Shown: one piece after another, positions 1 through 6,760 of the stretch
How positions within the stretch are numbered: the stretch's first letter is position 1
Layout of the letters: each line of letters opens with the position of its first letter
Assembly: GCA_964585805.1 (NCBI GenBank)
Contig: CAZPFE010000011.1
Span: 1-13,699 of the forward strand
Source: CAYLWZ01 sp964585805
Lineage (GTDB): Bacteria; Patescibacteriota; Minisyncoccia; Minisyncoccales; GWA2-38-27
Reading direction: 5' to 3'
Length of the DNA stretch: 13,699 nucleotides
Made by a program: the position numbers and the translations under genes
Notes under the pieces: generated by a model
Told to the model about the DNA's origin: nothing
The model's database searches: none
What the model saw: the letters and a program-made list of their open reading frames with translations, nothing else

Positions 1-116
1 CCTTAATCCTCCCCCTCCAGAGGAGGGGGAGGAGAGAAAAAGAGAGGAGGGGGAGGAAAAAGAAGAAAAGGGGAGGGGAGGAGAAAAAGAGAAGGGAGGA
101 GGAAAAGGAAAAAAGA
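1..116 (+). repeat. Dispersed G-rich hairpin repeat, copy 1 (upstream of rpoC)
   Basis: A perfect 12-bp hairpin opens the copy: arm TCCTCCCCCTCC at 7-18, loop AGA at 19-21, and the reverse-complementary arm at 22-33. It is preceded by CCTTAA. The right arm (GGAGGGGGAGGA) then recurs in degrading form with a period of about 24 bases (22-45, from 46, from about 70), separated by A/G spacers. From 19 to 116 the + strand is uninterrupted purine, 98 bases. Bases 1-35 match the reverse complement of 13664-13698 exactly and match 10632-10666 except in the loop. No coding potential and no transposase are seen. It sits about 60 bases before the rpoC start. The copy may be cut by the window edge. Confidence 0.9.
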
Positions 117-159
117 TGATGAATTTGAATTTACAAATAAAATTAAAATAATTAAATAT

Positions 160-165
160 TATAAT
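160..165 (+). promoter_or_regulatory. Possible -10 box for rpoC
   Basis: A perfect TATAAT lies 14 bases before the rpoC ATG in a very AT-rich stretch between the repeat and the gene. No convincing -35 hexamer is found at 16-18 bases spacing. If it is used, the mRNA leader would be only about eight bases. In DNA this AT-rich such a box can occur by chance, and rpoC may instead be read through from an upstream rpoB lying outside the window. Confidence 0.3.
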
Positions 166-179
166 TTTAATTTTGAATT

Positions 180-3100
180 ATGCGTGTAGAAGATCTTGAG
201 TCAATTAGGATAAAATTAGCTTCGCCAGAAGATATTCTTAGATGGAGTTGTGGCGAAGTAACAAAACCAGAAACAATTAATTATAGAACTCAACGGCCTG
301 AGAAAGATGGACTTTTTTGTGAAAGAATTTTTGGACCAACAAAAGATTATGAATGTTATTGTGGAAAATATAAGAGGATTCGTTATAAAGGGATAATTTG
401 TGATAGGTGTGGTGTAGAAGTTACTCATTCTTCAGTAAGAAGAGAAAGAATGGGACATATTAAACTTGCTTCTCCAGTTTCCCATATTTGGTTTTTAAAA
501 GGGGTTCCTTCCAGTATAGGAATGGTTTTAGATATTTCTATTCAGCAGTTGGAGAAGGTGGTTTATTTTGTTTCTTATATTATTACTTCAGTAGATGAAG
601 AAGCAAAAAAGGAAGTTGAAGAGCGGTTGGAAGAAGAATATAAATCAAAAGTAAAAGATTTAAAAGCAACGATAAAAAATAAGAAAGAGTTGTTGGCAAA
701 GTTAGAAGAAGTGAAGAGGGCGCGAGAAAAAACAAAAGAAGAGATTGCTCAAATTAAACCTTTAAAAGTTCTTTCTGAGGTAGAGTATTATGAATATTCT
801 TTAAAGTATGGAGAAATTTTTGAGGCAGGAATTGGAGCTGAAGCTTTAAGAGATCTTATTAAAAAAGTTGATTTAAATAAAGAAATAGAAAGTTTAAAAG
901 AAAGAATAAAAGAAGAAACTGGAATAACTAAACGAAAACTTTTAAAAAGATTAAAGGTTTTAGAGGGAATGGTTAGGGCTGGAATTAAGCCAGAGTGGAT
1001 GTTTCTAACTGTTTTACCAGTTTTGCCGCCTGATTTAAGGCCAATGGTTCAGCTTGATGGAGGGCGTTATGCTTCTTCTGATCTTAATGATCTTTATAGA
1101 AGAGTGATTAATCGAAATAATCGTTTGAAATATCTTTTAGAAATTGAAGCTCCAGAAGTAATTGTTAGAAATGAAAAAAGAATGCTTCAAGAAGCAGTTG
1201 ATGCTTTGATAGATAATAGTATGAGAAAAGGAGTGGTAACAACTGCTACTACAGGTGGAAAGAGATTGTTAAAATCATTAGCAGATATTATTAAAGGAAA
1301 GAAAGGAAGGTTTAGACAAAATCTTTTGGGTAAAAGAGTGGATTATTCGGGAAGATCAGTAATTGTGGTTGGTCCTCGTTTAAAATTACATCAATGTGGA
1401 ATTCCAAAAAAAATGGCATTAGAGTTATTTAAACCGTTTGTTATTAGAAAAATTTTAGAAAGAGAACTTGCTTATAATGTTAGGAAGGCAGGTCGTTTAA
1501 TTGAGCAACAGACAGATGAAATTTGGGCTATTTTAGAAGAAGTGGTGAAAGATAAGAAAGTTCTTTTGAACAGAGCTCCAACTCTTCACCGTTTAGGTAT
1601 ACAGGCTTTTCAGCCAATTTTAATAGAAGGAGAAGCAATCCGTTTACATCCTTTAGTTTGTAAAGCATTTAATGCTGACTTTGACGGTGATCAAATGGCA
1701 GTTCATCTTCCTTTAAGTGATAAAGCCCAAGAGGAAGCAAGTGAAATAATGCTTTCTTCTCACAATTTATTAAAACCAGCTACAGGAACACCAATTGTAA
1801 CACCTACTCAAGATATAGTTCTTGGTTGTTATTGGTTGACTAAAATCGTAAAGGAAAAATCAAAACAAGAGATTAAAATTTTTTCAAGTCAAGAAGAGGC
1901 GATTATGGCTTATGAGTTAGGAAAAATAGATCTCAGGGAATCAATTCTTTTACCTAAAGAAAAAATAATTAAAGGAGGAGTAGAAGAAATAGAAGGATTA
2001 GAAGATAATGGTTTAGTGAAAACTTCAGTTGGAAGAATAAAATTTAATGAGGTTTTACCTGAAAGTATTCCTTTTGTTAATTATTTAGTTAACTCTAAAA
2101 AATTGAATAAGATAGTTAATCAGATTATTATTCAATGTGAAGATAAGATAGAAGTAGAGATGTATTTAGATAATATTAAAGAACTTGGATTTGAAGCAGC
2201 GACTATTTCAGGAATAACTTGGGGTATGGATGATTTGGTGGTACCTAAAGAAAAGAAAAAGATACTTGAAGAAGCTCAAAAGGAAGTTGATTTAATTATA
2301 ACGCATTATCAAAATGGTTTGCTTTCAAAAGAAGAAAAAAGCAATAAAATTATTGAGATTTGGACAAGAGCAAAAAGTAAATTAAGCGAACTTGTCCCTA
2401 AATCTTTACCAGAAAATGGTTCAGTTTTTGCAATGATTGATTCTGGCGCTCGAGGTTCCTGGACTCAACCTCTTCAAATGGCAGGGATGAAAGGGCTTGT
2501 TATTAACCCAGCAGGAAGAATTATTGAAATGCCAATTAAACATTCTTTTAAAGAAGGTTTTGATGTTTTAGAATATTTTATTTCTACTCATGGTGCCAGA
2601 AAAGGAACTGCAGATACTGCTTTAAGGACTTCTCAAGCAGGTTATTTAACGAGAAGATTAGTAGATGTTGCTCACGATGTTATAGTGATGGAGGAAGATT
2701 GCGGAGATACAGAAGGTTTAGAAATTTTCAAAAAAGAAGCAGATGAAATAGGTCAAAAATTTATTTATAAAATTGTAGGAAGAATTGTTTTAGAAGATAT
2801 TGTTTCTCCTAAAAATAAGAAGATAATTATTAAGAAAGGAGAAATTATTGATTGGGATACAGCAGAGAAAATAAAAAATGAAGAAGTGGAAAAAGTAATA
2901 GTAAGATCTCCTCTTACTTGTAAATCAGTGAGAGGTATTTGCCAGAAGTGTTATGGTTGGGATATGGGTTATGATAAATTAGTTGAATTAGGAGAAGCGG
3001 TAGGAGTAGTTGCTGCTCAAGCAATTGGAGAACCAGGAACTCAATTAACTTTAAGAACTTTTCATGCTGGTGGAGTAGCAGGAGGCAGTGATATTACTCA

Positions 3101-3839
3101 AGGTTTGCCGCGAGTGCAAGAAGTTTTTGAAGCAAGAATTCCAAAAGGAAAGGCAGAAATTTCTTTTGTTAATGGTAAAGTAATAGATATTACACCTGAT
3201 AAGATTATTAGGATTGAGATTTCTTCTTCTGATAAGAGTGGTAATGAAGAAAAATCAAAAAAGAAAAATAATTCAAAAAGAAAGAAAGAGATTGTGGAAT
3301 ATAAAATTCCACCGCGGGCAGTAATTTTAGTAGAAAAGGGTCAAGAAGTGAAAATTGGTCAGCAATTATGTGAAGGAAGTTTGGAATTAAAAGAAGTTTA
3401 TAAAACACGAGGCGAAAAAGAAACAAAGAAATACATTCTTCAAGAAATTCAAAAAATTTATGTTTCCCAAGGAGCTCTTATTCATGATAAGCATCTTGAG
3501 GTGATAATTAGACAAATGTTTTCTAGAGTAAGAATAAAAGAAGCAGGAGATAGTAGGTTTGTGATAGGAGAAATTGTTGAAAAAGCAAGCTTTATCGAAG
3601 AAAATAAGAGATTAGAAAAAGAAGGTAAACAACCAGCAAAAGCAGTGCCAGTCTTATTAGGTATTTCGAATGTTGCTTTGACAACAGATTCATTTTTGTC
3701 AGCTGCTTCTTTTCAAGAAACTTCACGAGTACTAATTAAGGCTTCGCTTGAGGCAAAGGAAGATAAGTTAAGAGGATTAAAAGAAAATGTTATTATTGGT
3801 AAACTAATTCCAGCAGGAACAGGCTTTAGAAATAAGTAG
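180..3839 (+). CDS. rpoC: DNA-directed RNA polymerase subunit beta-prime
   Basis: This is the largest catalytic subunit of RNA polymerase. It carries the active-site magnesium and forms half of the DNA cleft. At 1219 residues it is complete and compact, close to Firmicutes beta-prime and shorter than the E. coli protein (about 1400). Visible landmarks are the N-terminal zinc site (C59, C61, C74, C77), the catalytic NADFDGDQ motif with D500, D502 and D504, and GARGS followed by ISTHGARKGTADTALRT in the bridge-helix region. The second zinc site is C841, C914, C921 and C924. The trigger loop starts at GEPGTQLTLRTFH (950-962), and the usual C-terminal segment ends in PAGTGF. A Lys/Ser/Asn-rich insert (1018-1037) sits in the C-terminal part and is probably a flexible loop. 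The ATG gives the standard start (VEDLESIRIKLASPEDI). rpoB, its usual upstream partner, is not within the 179 bases to the left. There is no Shine-Dalgarno sequence. Confidence 0.98.
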   Translation: MRVEDLESIRIKLASPEDILRWSCGEVTKPETINYRTQRPEKDGLFCERIFGPTKDYECYCGKYKRIRYKGIICDRCGVEVTHSSVRRERMGHIKLASPVSHIWFLKGVPSSIGMVLDISIQQLEKVVYFVSYIITSVDEEAKKEVEERLEEEYKSKVKDLKATIKNKKELLAKLEEVKRAREKTKEEIAQIKPLKVLSEVEYYEYSLKYGEIFEAGIGAEALRDLIKKVDLNKEIESLKERIKEETGITKRKLLKRLKVLEGMVRAGIKPEWMFLTVLPVLPPDLRPMVQLDGGRYASSDLNDLYRRVINRNNRLKYLLEIEAPEVIVRNEKRMLQEAVDALIDNSMRKGVVTTATTGGKRLLKSLADIIKGKKGRFRQNLLGKRVDYSGRSVIVVGPRLKLHQCGIPKKMALELFKPFVIRKILERELAYNVRKAGRLIEQQTDEIWAILEEVVKDKKVLLNRAPTLHRLGIQAFQPILIEGEAIRLHPLVCKAFNADFDGDQMAVHLPLSDKAQEEASEIMLSSHNLLKPATGTPIVTPTQDIVLGCYWLTKIVKEKSKQEIKIFSSQEEAIMAYELGKIDLRESILLPKEKIIKGGVEEIEGLEDNGLVKTSVGRIKFNEVLPESIPFVNYLVNSKKLNKIVNQIIIQCEDKIEVEMYLDNIKELGFEAATISGITWGMDDLVVPKEKKKILEEAQKEVDLIITHYQNGLLSKEEKSNKIIEIWTRAKSKLSELVPKSLPENGSVFAMIDSGARGSWTQPLQMAGMKGLVINPAGRIIEMPIKHSFKEGFDVLEYFISTHGARKGTADTALRTSQAGYLTRRLVDVAHDVIVMEEDCGDTEGLEIFKKEADEIGQKFIYKIVGRIVLEDIVSPKNKKIIIKKGEIIDWDTAEKIKNEEVEKVIVRSPLTCKSVRGICQKCYGWDMGYDKLVELGEAVGVVAAQAIGEPGTQLTLRTFHAGGVAGGSDITQGLPRVQEVFEARIPKGKAEISFVNGKVIDITPDKIIRIEISSSDKSGNEEKSKKKNNSKRKKEIVEYKIPPRAVILVEKGQEVKIGQQLCEGSLELKEVYKTRGEKETKKYILQEIQKIYVSQGALIHDKHLEVIIRQMFSRVRIKEAGDSRFVIGEIVEKASFIEENKRLEKEGKQPAKAVPVLLGISNVALTTDSFLSAASFQETSRVLIKASLEAKEDKLRGLKENVIIGKLIPAGTGFRNK

Positions 3840-3843
3840 TTTT

Positions 3844-3900
3844 ACCTTAACTCTAATTGCTAACCAATTTAGTAAGGGTTTGATTGTTATTATTTTCTTT
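3844..3900 (+). terminator. Probable rpoC transcription terminator
   Basis: Just after the rpoC stop, ACCTTAACT (3844-3852) pairs with AGTAAGGGT (3871-3879) with one A-A mismatch and one G-T pair. Inside it, AATTG (3855-3859) pairs perfectly with CAATT (3865-3869) around a 5-base loop. A T-rich but interrupted run follows (3880-3900). Position and shape fit an intrinsic terminator, but the stem is imperfect and the T-run is broken by G and A, so it may be weak. Confidence 0.45.
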
Positions 3901-4239
3901 CTCTATCTTAATTACTTTCAATCCTCCTCTTTCTTTTTCTTTCCCTCATCCTCCCCTTTCTTTTTTATTTCAATTCTTCCACTTCTCTTTAGGAAGGAAA
4001 AACATTTTTTCAATCCTCCCCCTTCCCTTTGGGAAGGGGGAGGTGAGGAGGGGGATGGGGAATAAAACCTCCCCCTCCTTTTTCCTCCCCCTCCAGAGGA
4101 GGGGGAGGAAATGAGAGAATAAATTTTCCCTCCAGAGGAGGGGGAGAAAAAAAGAGGAGGGGGGAGAAAAGTAAAAGGAAGGAAGAGGAAGGAAGAGGAA
4201 GGAAGAGGAGAGGAGAGGAGAGGAGAGGAGAGGAAAAAA
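3900..4239 (+). repeat. Dispersed G-rich repeat block, copy 2 (rpoC to small-gene intergenic region)
   Basis: This 340-base block fills most of the gap after rpoC. Its left third is pyrimidine-rich and its right half purine-rich, with the switch at a hairpin. Hairpin A (4015-4043) has a 13-bp perfect stem, CCTCCCCCTTCCC, and loop TTT. It begins a 55-base core (4015-4069) that recurs at 10570-10624 with one mismatch. Hairpin B (4081-4111) has a 14-bp stem around loop AGA and matches the hairpin at 7-33. A decayed third copy of hairpin B is at 4128-4142. Two homopurine tracts follow, 4134-4171 and 4173-4239. The frames open across it encode only low-complexity Pro/Ser/Phe or Gly/Glu/Arg peptides and are not genes. 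Confidence 0.88.
4173..4239 (+). repeat. Homopurine microsatellite
   Basis: The tract is 67 bases of uninterrupted purine on the + strand. Two exact 10-base units GGAAGAGGAA (4181-4200) are followed by five copies of AGGAG (4206-4230). Such simple tandem arrays vary in length by slippage and can form triplex (H-DNA) structures. It lies at the right edge of repeat copy 2 and has no visible relation to the neighbouring genes. Confidence 0.85.
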
Positions 4240-4274
4240 TGAGAAATCTTTAAGAATTTAAGAATTGAATTTTC

Positions 4275-4360
4275 TCTTACAATTGCGAAGTTATAATTAA
4301 AACAATTGATATTGTTTTTTAAAGAAAAGAATTGTAAGATATAAAAATGGAATTACAATT
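4275..4360 (+). promoter_or_regulatory. Leader/operator-like region with three TTACAATT arms
   Basis: The 8-base word TTACAATT occurs at 4277-4284 and 4353-4360, and its reverse complement at 4330-4337. The first and middle copies extend to a 10-bp inverted repeat (TCTTACAATT 4275-4284, AATTGTAAGA 4330-4339). The middle and last copies form an 8-bp inverted repeat with a 15-base loop ending 14 bases before the ATG at 4375. The middle arm can therefore pair with only one partner at a time. Between them is a perfect TATAAT (4292-4297) without a clear -35, and an 8-bp AT-rich hairpin with a T-run (AAAACAAT 4299-4306, ATTGTTTT 4311-4318). This could be an operator array around a promoter or a switching RNA leader. 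The function is inferred only. Confidence 0.4.
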
Positions 4361-4374
4361 TAAAAAATAAAATT

Positions 4375-4590
4375 ATGATAAAAGAAATTCATGGGTTTAA
4401 AACTGAATACGATGAGAAAACAGAAAAAGCAGTTGACTATTTAGCAAATGATTTAGATAAAGAAGAAGCAAGAGTATTTTTTGATCAAGCAAAACTACGG
4501 GGCTATGCAGAATTTGAGGACGATGATGAAGGTCAATATACTTTAAAATATAAAGGAGATAATTTATATCTATTAATTAGAAGAAATTAA
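4375..4590 (+). CDS. Small acidic hypothetical protein (71 aa)
   Basis: I do not recognise this 71-residue protein. About a quarter of its residues are Asp or Glu, with an EDDDE cluster near residue 50. The first 45 residues look helical (DEKTEKAVDYLANDLDKEEARVFF), and the end (QYTLKYKGDNLYLLIRR) looks like a beta hairpin with a basic tail. There is no Cys, no signal peptide and no membrane segment. It is probably real: composition and AT-rich codon use match the neighbours, it stops 11 bases before the next gene, which suggests co-transcription, and a structured regulatory-looking leader precedes it. No Shine-Dalgarno sequence is seen. It may be a nucleic-acid- or protein-binding accessory, but nothing in the sequence shows this. 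Confidence 0.65.
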   Translation: MIKEIHGFKTEYDEKTEKAVDYLANDLDKEEARVFFDQAKLRGYAEFEDDDEGQYTLKYKGDNLYLLIRRN

Positions 4591-4601
4591 GAATTAATTT
4601 A

Positions 4602-5297
4602 ATGACTGAAAAACAAAAAGAATTTGTCATTGCTGTTGGCGGTTCGCTTATTTGTCCAGAGGAGATTAATTTTAAATTTTTGAAAAGTTTTTCTGATTTT
4701 ATAAAGAAAGAAATTCAGAATAAGAAAAAGTTTGTTTTAGTTGTTGGAGGCGGCGGAGTAGCGAGAAAATATCAAGAAGGCGCTTCAAGATTTGGCAATA
4801 TTTCAGATGAAGACAAAGATATAATTGGAATTCAAGCAACAAAGGTTAATGCTCATTTTTTAAGGGTAATTTTTCAATTAAAAGAATCCAGAGAAGGATT
4901 TATTTTTGATAAAAGATTTAAGTTTAAAAATTTTGCCAAATCACCTCTTTTAATTGCTTCTGGCTGGAAGCCGGGTAATTCTACTGATTTTGTGGCTGTT
5001 CAAATAGCGGTTGATTTTGGGATAAAAAGAGTAATTATTTTAGGAAAACCAGATTATGTTTATACTGCTGACCCTCAAAAAAGTAAAAAAGCAAAACCAA
5101 TTGAAGCAATGAAGTGGTCAGAGTATTTAAAAATGATTCCTTCTTCCTGGAAGCCGGGTCTTCACTCACCAGTTGATCCTTTAGCTGCTAAATTAGCAAA
5201 AAAGAAAAAAATAGAAGTAATTGTTACTAACTGGAATTTGAGGAATTTTAAAAATATCCTTGAAAACAAAAAATTTAAAGGAACTCTTATTTATTAA
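4602..5297 (+). CDS. pyrH: UMP kinase-like amino-acid-kinase-fold protein (archaeal type)
   Basis: Likely converts UMP and ATP to UDP in pyrimidine nucleotide synthesis, acting as a cytosolic oligomer. The 231 residues show the amino-acid-kinase fold: an N-terminal nucleotide loop AVGGSLI (11-17), a glycine-rich GGGGVARKY (49-57), WKPGNSTDFVAVQIA (122-136) matching the PGxTTDxVA segment, KPDYVYTADPQK (149-160) matching the VDGVYxxDP motif, and SPVDPLAAKLA (189-199). The GGSL start and VDPLAAK end are features of archaeal UMP kinases. Typical bacterial PyrH begins with a KLSGE-type loop. It starts 11 bases after the small gene and ends 12 bases before xseA, so the three probably form one transcript. 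A related small-molecule kinase of the same fold cannot be excluded. Confidence 0.78.
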   Translation: MTEKQKEFVIAVGGSLICPEEINFKFLKSFSDFIKKEIQNKKKFVLVVGGGGVARKYQEGASRFGNISDEDKDIIGIQATKVNAHFLRVIFQLKESREGFIFDKRFKFKNFAKSPLLIASGWKPGNSTDFVAVQIAVDFGIKRVIILGKPDYVYTADPQKSKKAKPIEAMKWSEYLKMIPSSWKPGLHSPVDPLAAKLAKKKKIEVIVTNWNLRNFKNILENKKFKGTLIY

Positions 5298-5309
5298 AAA
5301 TCTAAAATA

Positions 5310-6593
5310 ATGGATAACTTATTTATAAGTCAGCAACAAAATCAAAAAGAAAAAAGAATTTTTTCTGTTTCTGATTATATTCAGATATTAAATGAAGGTT
5401 TGAAAGGATTTGAATCAAAAATCATTGGAGAAGTAAGCGAGGTTAATGCTGGTCCAACAGGGCATATTTATTTTACTTTAAAAGATGATAAAGACGAAAG
5501 CATTTTAAGGTGCGTGATTTGGCGAGGTAATTATAATCTTTACGGAATTAGATTAGAAGAAGGAATGAAGATAATTGTTTCTGGTTGTCCTAATTTGCAT
5601 TCAAAATATGGCTTTAAATTTATTGTTAATGTAATTGAATTAGCAGGGGAAGGAATATTGAAAAAAGAATATGAGCGATTAAAACGGCAGCTGGAGAAGG
5701 AAGGACTTTTTTCTTTAGAAAGAAAAAAAGCAATTCCTGATTTTCCTCAAAAAATTGGTTTGATAACAGCTGAGCAAGGGGCGGCAATAAATGACTTTTT
5801 GAATAATTTAGGAAAATATGGTTATAAAATTAAATTTTTGGATTCTCGGGTTGAAGGTCAAGCAGCGGTTAAAAGTTTAATTTCAGCAGTTGAATATTTT
5901 CAAGAAACAGGAGGAATAGATGTTTTAGTGATTATTAGAGGCGGAGGAAGTTTAGAAAGTCTTCAGGCTTTTAATAATGAAATTTTGGTGCGAAAGATAG
6001 CCGATTGTCCTTTTCCAGTTATTTGTGGAATTGGTCATGATAGAGATGTTCCTCTTGTTTCTTTAGTGGCGGATAAAGCTGTTTCTACACCGACAGCAGT
6101 GACAAAAGTTCTTAATGAGAGTTGGGAGAGAGGTATAAACGAGATATTATTTTTTGAAAAAGAGATAGTTTATAAGTATCAAGAAATGTTAAGAAAAACA
6201 AATTATTATTTAGAGGAATTGTCAAACCAATTAAATAGGCAGTTTAATACTCTTTTTCAAAAATTTGAAAAATTGGTTGGCAGGTTTAAATCTCTTTTAA
6301 TAGAGATTGGTTATAGTATTAAGAACTTAAAGAGAATTGTTTTTGAAAGTCAAAATTTTCTTTTTGAGAATTTTATAAAATGGATTAAAGATAGTAATGA
6401 TTTTTTAAATGTTGCTGAAAAACAATTAAAAATTTTTGATCCAACCCGCCAATTGAAGTTTGGCTACAGTATAGTTTATTCAGGAGGAAAGATAATAAAA
6501 AGCGTTAGGCAGGTGAAAAGAGGAGAGGAGGTTAATATTCGGGTCTCTGACGGCAAAATAAAATCTGGAATAAAGGATATAGAAGGGTTATGA
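5310..6593 (+). CDS. xseA: Exodeoxyribonuclease VII large subunit
   Basis: This is the catalytic subunit of exonuclease VII, which degrades single-stranded DNA from both ends into oligonucleotides in mismatch repair and damage processing. Residues about 15-110 form the N-terminal OB-fold (IIGEVSEVNAGPTGHIYFTLKD). The nuclease core follows, with IGLITAEQGAAINDFL (149-164), VEGQAA (181-186), VIIRGGGSLESLQAFNNE (207-224), ICGIGHDRD (238-246) and VADKAVSTPTA (253-263). Residues about 270-400 are coiled-coil, the part expected to bind the small subunits. The length of 427 residues is near the family norm (about 400-460). It ends in TGA, right after the expected C-terminal strand, so UGA is a stop codon here. 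Its partner xseB is downstream but behind a terminator and its own promoter. Confidence 0.95.
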   Translation: MDNLFISQQQNQKEKRIFSVSDYIQILNEGLKGFESKIIGEVSEVNAGPTGHIYFTLKDDKDESILRCVIWRGNYNLYGIRLEEGMKIIVSGCPNLHSKYGFKFIVNVIELAGEGILKKEYERLKRQLEKEGLFSLERKKAIPDFPQKIGLITAEQGAAINDFLNNLGKYGYKIKFLDSRVEGQAAVKSLISAVEYFQETGGIDVLVIIRGGGSLESLQAFNNEILVRKIADCPFPVICGIGHDRDVPLVSLVADKAVSTPTAVTKVLNESWERGINEILFFEKEIVYKYQEMLRKTNYYLEELSNQLNRQFNTLFQKFEKLVGRFKSLLIEIGYSIKNLKRIVFESQNFLFENFIKWIKDSNDFLNVAEKQLKIFDPTRQLKFGYSIVYSGGKIIKSVRQVKRGEEVNIRVSDGKIKSGIKDIEGL

Positions 6594-6664
6594 AAATAAT
6601 GAAGGAATAATATATTTTGCAAAAAATAATATATTGTTATAAAGTGAAAAATAAATTAAATTTT

Positions 6665-6690
6665 CCTGTTGAATAACAGGTTTTTATTTT
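6665..6690 (+). terminator. Intrinsic terminator after xseA
   Basis: A perfect 6-bp stem (CCTGTT 6665-6670, AACAGG 6675-6680) with a GAAT loop is followed directly by TTTTTATTTT (6681-6690). This is a textbook shape and a clear GC island in AT-rich DNA. It would end the transcript running through the small gene, pyrH and xseA. Confidence 0.8.
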
Positions 6691-6695
6691 GAAAA

Positions 6696-6723
6696 TTGAC
6701 AAAAGGTTTTAGTTTGTTAGATT
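6696..6723 (+). promoter_or_regulatory. Promoter for the xseB/helicase/metallopeptidase unit
   Basis: A perfect -35 box TTGACA (6696-6701) is followed after 16 bases by TAGATT (6718-6723), four of six matches to the sigma-70 -10 consensus. It begins only 5 bases after the T-run of the preceding terminator and about 38 bases before the xseB ATG. The expected transcript start is near 6730. This is the best promoter in the window. Confidence 0.65.
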
Positions 6724-6760
6724 AAAAGTACAAGGTTTTTATTATTAAACAAGTAAAATT

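Noticed and set aside
216..428. Minus-strand open frame inside rpoC
   Set aside because: It is antisense to the conserved N-terminal zinc region of rpoC, a shadow frame. The minus frame at 3208-3426 and the plus frame at 12215-12454 are rejected for the same reason.
3854..3865. TAATTGCTAACC shared with 13613-13624, both near repeats
   Set aside because: A 12-base match is expected by chance in a 13.7-kb AT-rich window, and the flanks do not align.
3880..4114. Two overlapping + strand open frames of 61 and 76 codons
   Set aside because: They translate the pyrimidine/purine repeat into Phe/Ser/Pro then Gly/Glu/Arg low-complexity sequence and share no features with real genes.
3840..4374. tRNA or other known RNA gene in the large intergenic region
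   Set aside because: No cloverleaf or known RNA motif was recognised; the structure there is explained by the terminator, repeat hairpins and leader arms.
6591..6593. TGA read as glycine (code 25)
   Set aside because: The TGA ends xseA at its natural C-terminus; none of the genes here has an internal TGA.
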